DNA of 64,000 bases. Source: Rhea pennata. Taxonomy: Eukaryota > Chordata > Aves > Rheiformes > Rheidae. Shown piece by piece: positions 58,380 to 64,000 of the stretch (within the stretch, counting starts at the first letter, position 1; every line of letters starts with the position of its first letter). Made by a program: the position numbers and the translations under genes. The notes below the pieces were generated by a model. It made no database searches and was not told the origin of the DNA. It was given only the letters and a program-made list of their open reading frames with translations. Location of the stretch: contig NC_084663.1 in assembly GCF_028389875.1 (NCBI RefSeq), positions 216,714,876-216,778,875 of the forward strand. Direction: 5' to 3'.

Positions 58380-61300
58380 TCAGCGCCGCTTGTAAAGGCA
58401 GGCCTGGAGGCGGAGGCCGGGAACAGGGCGGCGCCGAGGCGGGCCCGTCTTGGAGAACTCCAGCAGGAAAAAGAACGGGCTCGACACGTCCTGAAAGAAA
58501 CCCCGTCTTTAGCAGGGCGCCGCCGCCCGTCCCATGCCTCGCCACGCCACCCCCACACCCCGGCCGCGTGTCCTTTGCCGGCCCCCACGCCCCCTGCCCA
58601 GCCCCGTGTCCCCTGCCGACTACTGTCCCCATGCCATCCCCACACCCCTGCCCCATGTCCCCTGCCGGCCCCTGTCCCCACATCCTGCCCAGCCCCCGTC
58701 CCCTGCCAACCACTGTCCCCACACTCCTGCCCAGCCCCATGTCCTCTGCTGACTACAGTCCCCACACCATCCCCACCCCCCTGCCCCATGTCCCCTGCCA
58801 GCCCCTGTCCCCACCCCCCTGCCCAGCCCCATCTCTCCTGCTGGCCTCTGACCTTACACCATCCACACAGCTGCCCAAGCCTGTGCCCCACAGGCCCCTG
58901 GTTCCTCACACCATCTCCACACCCCTCCCCCAGCAGCACATCTCCTGCATGTTCCATGCAGTCTTGGTCCTTGGCAGCACCCCACACCTCTGCCCTAGCA
59001 GTGCATCCCCTGTGCCCCATACTATCCCCAGACCCCACCAGCATCCTCGCAGCTTATCATGCAGCAAAGAGGAGTGAGGGGTAGGTATATGCCCTACCAG
59101 CTCTCTCTGGTCCCACCCTCACCCACTGCACCTCTGCTGTTGCCACCCCCAGGGCCCTCTCCCCATACTCCCAGCACCAGGACAGTTGCGAGGGCATGAT
59201 GTTCTGCTTTGCCCGTGCACAGAAGCAACTGCAGGACACATGTTGCCAGATACAGGTGGGCTTGTTTTCTAAGGCTCCCCAATGCAGCCAGTTCTCCAAG
59301 GCCTGGCTGGACTCTCTTGGGGTCCTGGGCAGATGCACACAGGGCCTGCTTTGAGGACACACCTTGGAGACAGACTTGAAGCCCAGATGAGTCATAGCAT
59401 TCACAAACGCTCGGAGGTCTTCAAAGCGGCTGGCAACCTCAGCCATCATCAGGGTGCCCCTATGGAAACATGGCACCTGGAAGTAGTGACAGCACAAGCA
59501 CAGCCTGGCCTGTCTCCACCCAGGTGCACCTACCCAGGGCCTCTTTTCCCCACTGCCTGCAGCCAAGACCAAAACCCTGCCTCCAGGACTCTTCATAGCA
59601 GCTCCTTCTCTATCTCGTTTACTCTTGTATCCAGCCCTGGGTTCCAGCATATCACTGCCTACCCCTGTTTCAGCACACGATTCGCCTCTTCTAGGATCTC
59701 CTGCAGGTTGGTACCCATCAGCGCTAGGCAGAATACTGCAATATCCACTGATTCAGCTGCCAAGGGCACCTGTGAAACACCAGAGATTTCCCCCCCGCCC
59801 CCCCCCCCCCGGCCAACAAGGAGGTTAGTCCCAGGCCTGGGTCACCTCTTCCATGCAATTCTGGAGCCTCCTTTCCCCAGGTTCCTGGAGTCAACCAGTA
59901 TCTTCTGCAGAGAGCCCACAAACAGAGGTGCCCCAGTTTTCAGAACAGACATATGTTCCCTTTTCTTGTGCATAGAATTGTCTTCCACTCCAGAGGTTTT
60001 CGTAGCCTCCCCTTCTCTCCCCTACAATTTGCCACCCCAACGTGTGCCCCCTGCAACCTGCCAGGCAGCTACAAGCATACAGCCCACCTCCACAAGCTGC
60101 CATGAATGAGTGGATGAATGCTTTGCTTAAGCACCGCAGTCCCCAGGAAACACAGATAACTCCCTGTACAACTGCTGTCCTTCACATGCAAACCAATATG
60201 TCACTCCTTTACTGCACCTCTCTGGGTCCCAGCACGTGCTTGCTTTGCACAGTGTGTACCTCGTCTCCCCAAAGTAACCTCTGCCATATCACACGCACAA
60301 TTGAGGCCCCCCTACCTTGGCCATGTCACACACGGTGACAAGTGGGCTGAGAGCTACCAGGTCAAAAGAGTGAACCTTGTTTCTGATGCTGTTCGCAATC
60401 TTGCAGTCACCACACCCAAAATCCGCCACTATCAATGAGACTGGCCTGGGGAGAAGTGGGGAGCAAACTGAGAATGCTGCCTTCCACTTGCCCCACAGCC
60501 TCAGTTTGTCCCCAGAGCATGGAGACTCTGCCTTGGATTAGAGTCTCCAGAGCCCCCTAGTTCGGCCCCACACTCACCGCTGTCGCAGATAGTGAACTAT
60601 GCGATGCACAGGATTCTCAGGCCATCGCCCCACTTGTTGAGCAAAGCCACGATGGTAGATTTGGAAAGCTTCAGGGTCATTCTGGAAGAGCTGTGCTGCT
60701 TCCTGGCTGCTGGAAGTGTAGAGCTGCTGGTTGATGTAGCGGAATCGAGCAGAGAGGAGTCGTTCCTCCATCCGTGCACGCAGGGCCTTGGACCGCTCCG
60801 AAGGCAGTGTTTTCACAGAGGACAACTCCAAAGTGCCTGGCTCTATGCTTGTCTCCACATCCAGACACTTCTCCCGACCAGGTCCAGGCCCCACTTTGAA
60901 CTTATTTTTCTGACGCCTTTTATTCTTTTGTTTGTTCCTCCACTGCTTCCTGCTCAGTCTCTGTGCTGGCCCCTCAGCTGACAGCCCTGTCTCTGGCTTC
61001 ACATGCTCTGGGCTCAGCATGGGTTTGTCCCCAGGTAACTCAGCAGGCATGTCTGAAAGGCAGAGAGAAAAGTCAGTGTTGTGGCAAGCAGCTCCCCAGT
61101 CTTGCTCAGGTTATACCCTCGGTTGTTAGCCTAATGCCCAATCCCACTGGAAAGCCCCCTCCTCAGGGTGCAGGGTGCTTCTGTCAGCAGCTGGCTCAGG
61201 ACACGGGGTGGTACCTTCGCTGGGGCGCTGCCCAGCCTGCTCCGGCTCCGGCTCCGGCTGCTGCTCCGGCCGCACCCAGGGCTCGTCGGGGTCGCTCGGG

Positions 61301-61606
61301 GGCCCCGCAGCCCCGGCCCGGCACTTCGAGGCCCGTCTCCGCGCAGCCCGTTGGGGCTCGGCCGCCGCCTGCAGGCGCTGCAGGGTGGTCAAGAGCCGCC
61401 GCCGCCGCCGCCGCGCCGCTCCCGGAGGAGCCTGCGGAGGGCAGCGGGAGGTGAGCGCGCCGCGGCCCGGCGGCCGCCTCGTCGGGCGGGACCGCGCGCG
61501 GAGCTCTTACCGGACGGCGCGGGGCCGCGGGGCCGCGAGGCCGCGGGACAGCCCGGCCCAGGGCGGCGTCGCCCGCCCCGTCATTCCACTCCTCCTCCGC
61601 GAACAT
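58380..61606 (-). CDS. RRP8: RRP8, 25S/28S rRNA (adenine-N1) methyltransferase (nucleomethylin), 7 exons, 410 aa
   Basis: Exons: 61606-61511, 61431-61215, 61052-60578, 60445-60316, 59769-59663, 59459-59363, 58490-58380; 1,233 nt in consistent phase. The start MFAEEEW matches the mammalian MFEEPEW. The N-terminal third is basic and low complexity (poly-Arg, [10 protein letters not shown]), shorter than the human Ser/Glu/Lys-rich tail (human 456 aa). Then comes [20 protein letters not shown], a conserved nucleolar-type basic motif, and the Rossmann methyltransferase with the SAM motif VADFGCGDC (about 269-277). [11 protein letters not shown] and the C-terminal CLYKRR complete the match. RRP8 installs m1A on large-subunit rRNA and is also part of a nucleolar silencing complex (eNoSC) in mammals. 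It is head-to-tail with the FBXW7-like gene, 250 bp from stop to start. Confidence 0.95.
58575..59050 (+). repeat. C-rich degenerate minisatellite in the last RRP8 intron
   Basis: Imperfect repeats built from phrases such as CTGCCCCATGTCCCCTGCC and CCCTGTCCCCACA; units of roughly 45-90 bp. They account for the long open frames seen here on both strands. Confidence 0.7.
59790..59810 (-). repeat. Poly-G run (minus strand) close to an RRP8 acceptor
   Basis: C6GC13-like tract, so G-rich in the RRP8 transcript, 20-40 nt upstream of the acceptor of the exon 59769-59663, where the branch point and pyrimidine tract would be expected. Confidence 0.75.
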
Positions 61607-62200
61607 GGCGCGACCGGGACCGGCACCGCGGATCCCGCCAGGCCCCGGTTCCGGCCCCCCGGCTCCGAGCGGATCCCCGGTCCCGCTACGGCCCCGCCGC
61701 CGCGCCCACGTGCGCCCCGCTGTGCCGTCAGCGCAGGAACCAGCGAGAGTGGGGGGAGGCGAGAGCGGCCCCGGCGGCGCGCGCGCGCCCTCGCCCCCTG
61801 TGCTCGGGAGGCCGAACAGCCGGCGCGCCCGGCGATGCTCTGTGCGGGGGCCCGGGGCCGCGGGGCCGGGGGCCGAGGGAGGGTGCAGCGGCCCGGGGCC
61901 CGGCCCCGCGCGGCCGCAGCGCGGGGGCCCCGCTGCGCGCGGCCCTGCCCCTGCGCCCGGGGCGGCGGCGCGGGCGGCCGGCAGGGGGCGCCGTGGGGGC
62001 GCTGCCGGGGCGGAGCCCGGGCGCCCCGCGCCGCCGAGCCGCCGCCCAGCGCCGCCGCCGGGACCGGTAAGGGCGCCCGGGCCGCGCCGCGCCGGGGCAG
62101 CGGGGCCGGGCCGGGAGCGCGGCCGCCCGCGTCAGAGCGGGGCCGGGGCTGCCTTGGACAGAGCCGGCGGGGCGGCACGGGTTGAGATGGGACCGGACCG
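61607..62200. promoter_or_regulatory. CpG island, probable divergent RRP8 / ILK promoter
   Basis: Very CpG-dense sequence starting in RRP8 exon 2 and running to about 62200, directly upstream of the RRP8 ATG. An E-box CACGTG lies at 61707-61712, about 100 bp upstream of RRP8, a plausible MYC-type site for a ribosome-biogenesis gene. In mammals ILK starts divergently here with a noncoding first exon. A good plus-strand donor (GACCG|GTAAGG, GT at 62067-62068) could end such an exon; this is inference from synteny, since no ILK coding sequence is in the window. Confidence 0.5.
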
Positions 62201-62214
62201 GCAGCGGGCCGGTT

Positions 62215-62660
62215 GGGGCTAGGGCTGCGCTGCGGCTGGTCCAGGCTGGGGTTGGGGATTGTCCGGATTGGGGTTGGGGTCGGTCCATATTGGGATCCAA
62301 GTTAGGCTTAAGGTCAGGGCCGGTCCGGGTTGTGTTTGGGGCCAGCCTGTATTGGGGTCCAGGCTGGGGCTGGGCTTGGGGACAGTCTGGAATGGAGCTG
62401 GGCTGATCCAGGTTGGAGCAGGGGTCTGTCCAAGCCAGGGTCGGGATTGGTCCAGGCTAGGACAAGACATGGCTGCAGTAGGGCAGGTCCACATTGGTCT
62501 GGATTGGAAAGGGCAGGGGATGGGACTGGACCTGATCCAGGCCAGGATGGATGGATTGGTGTTGGAGGCAGACTGGGTTATGATGGACAGGGGATGGGAT
62601 TGAGGTGAGTCCAGGGTAGGGCAGATGGGAAGGGGTTGAGGTCTAGGGTCAGCGTTGGTT
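62215..62660 (+). repeat. G-rich degenerate repeat, probable ILK intron 1
   Basis: Repeated phrases GGTCCAGGCTGGGG and GGGGTTGGGG alternate over about 450 bp. The repeat is quasi-periodic rather than exact and has many GGG/GGGG runs, so G-quadruplex potential. Confidence 0.65.
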
Positions 62661-64000
62661 GGGCAGGGGTTAGGGCTGGGATTAGGGGCAGGAGCTGGTG
62701 GGCTGGACAGGCAGGGAACAACAAGGCTGTCCCAGCCGTGCTGGGAGCAGCAGTTGGTTTAGGGTTAGTGCAGCTGGGGCAGGTTGGGGCTCACAGCTGG
62801 GCTGAGCCTGTGGCAGCTGGGGCAGGATGGGGCTGGGGCTGCACTGGAAGGGATCAGTGGGGAGGGGGGGACTGTGGGGAAGATCTGGGCCCTTTTGGCT
62901 GGTCATGGACCCAGTGAAAGGCCTTGGGTCAGGAGCACCCAGAGAACAGGAGAGGCTGCTGTGGGGCTGTGTGGGTTTCTGCATTGTGGGGCAACAGCCT
63001 GAGTGAGGGCACAGCTGGGAAGGGGGTCATGCGGAGCTCAGCAGGGCCACTACGGCTGCTTGGCACTGGGAGAGCATTGGAGGGTCTCTTGCCTCTGGCA
63101 GGGCTGGGGCAGGGGAGGCCTGACAGCCTCAGCCAGGGCTGACACAGGGGCGGGTGTGGTGACAGACAGGAGCATGTCCTGCTCCACTGGGCCATGGAGG
63201 GGATGCAGCTCTTGGAGAAGAGGTGGAAGTGACAGCATGATGCAAGTCCCAGAGGGATGGTTAAGACATGAGGTATCACTGGAATGCTCCAGCCCCAGCC
63301 CAGCCCCAGCTGGGTGGGTGTATAATGCAGCCTGGAGGCTCTGCCACCAGCTCAAGGCAGCCCTGGGGCTCTGGGCATGGCAGGACCCACAGGATGTCAG
63401 GACAAAGCACTTCTGGCCAGCAGGCAAGGTTTTGCTCACTGCTCTGCGCTGGTTGAGCTAGGAGTGGGGTTGGCACTGCCCCTGCAGCTGAGGGCTATCC
63501 TGGAAATGCCAGAGCCTGTTCTGAATCCTGTGAAGCTCCTTCTGGGGTCTGGGCCGTGGGACTGGTTTGCCCTGTCTGTCACCCCACTTAGCAGGCTGCC
63601 TGGAGCCCATGCTATGTGCAAGGGGACTGTCCTGCTTGTGTGCTGGCTGCCTGTGCAGGGGACAGGAAGCCTAACAGGGTCCATCCCATCTATACAGACT
63701 GGGTGAGGGTCTGGGGGCAGCAGTGCTTCAGCTGGGCAAGTGCCAGGCCCTACAGAGAGCCCTGAGAATACCAGGTTTAAGTGCTCACGAGTTTACCTCT
63801 GAGACAGGGTCCTGGACATTGTGCCGGTTTGACCCTATAGCCTACACTGTGGGATTCACTGAGAGCAGCCCAGTGTCTCTGCTTGGTGCCCAAGCAGCAG
63901 CATACCTGCCAGACACAGCTCCACAGATCTGGGGAGCTACAAGTCTCAGTGAGGTCAGTGTTGCTGAGGGAATAAAAATGAAGACAGGTCATGCAGGCTC
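62661..64000 (+). other. Window end, probable ILK intron 1
   Basis: GC-rich, no coding exon recognised. The conserved ILK N-terminus (MDDIFTQC) is not present on either strand. Confidence 0.45.

Noticed and set aside
57337-59077. Very long open frames (over 300-500 codons) on both strands
   Set aside because: They follow from extreme GC content and the C-rich minisatellite. Both strands are open, composition is Ala/Pro/Arg/Gly-rich, and the real RRP8 and FBXW7-like exons in the same stretch are short and spliced.
60578-61050. RRP8 starting at the Met of the third exon (MPAELPGD)
   Set aside because: A good in-phase acceptor (TTTCAG|AC) and upstream exons beginning MFAEEEW match the mammalian RRP8 start, so the protein begins at 61606.
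61168-62300. Long Pro/Arg/Ala-rich open frames on both strands
   Set aside because: CpG-island composition artefact. Only the RRP8 exons 61431-61215 and 61606-61511 have homology.
1-64000. CRISPR arrays, operons, prophage or other prokaryotic features, tRNA/rRNA genes
   Set aside because: None seen. Spliced genes, CR1 elements and CpG islands show a vertebrate nuclear sequence.

Overview
This is a vertebrate, almost certainly avian, nuclear window. It contains many CR1 LINE fragments of the bird type, with 3' ends reading like ATTCTGTGATTCTGTG, no Alu or L1, split genes with GT-AG introns, and two CpG islands. The gene order DNHD1 > < (FBXW7-like) < RRP8, with a probable ILK start beyond, matches the mammalian DNHD1-RRP8-ILK block (human 11p15.4) plus one extra gene.

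Positions 1-44331, plus strand: the 3' four fifths of DNHD1, a degenerate axonemal-type dynein heavy chain. I placed 30 exons (3446-44331) covering part of the linker, AAA1-AAA6, the stalk and the C-terminal domain, about 3,820 codons. About 900 N-terminal residues should lie upstream of the window. Intron phases agree at every junction, but the frame is broken twice inside exons: by a 35-bp tandem duplication at 16121-16190 and by an apparent one-base loss near 31694. Introns carry CR1 copies, including two near-identical inverted ones about 11 kb apart, and simple repeats.

Positions 44787-58129, minus strand: a 14-exon FBXW7-like gene (771 aa), convergent with DNHD1. Its dimerisation domain, F-box and WD40 propeller are very close to FBXW7, including the phosphodegron-binding arginines. 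Its first two exons encode a ComEA-like helix-hairpin-helix (HhH) module, which known mammalian FBXW7 isoforms lack. All exon phases join cleanly. This HhH/F-box/WD40 architecture is the most interesting item in the window.

Positions 58380-61606, minus strand: RRP8, the rRNA N1-methyladenosine methyltransferase, 7 exons, 410 aa. Its stop codon is only 250 bp from the FBXW7-like start, so its 3' end and the promoter of the next gene share one CpG island. Positions 61607-64000 hold a second CpG island, probably the divergent RRP8/ILK promoter, then a G-rich degenerate repeat and sequence in which I recognise no coding exon.
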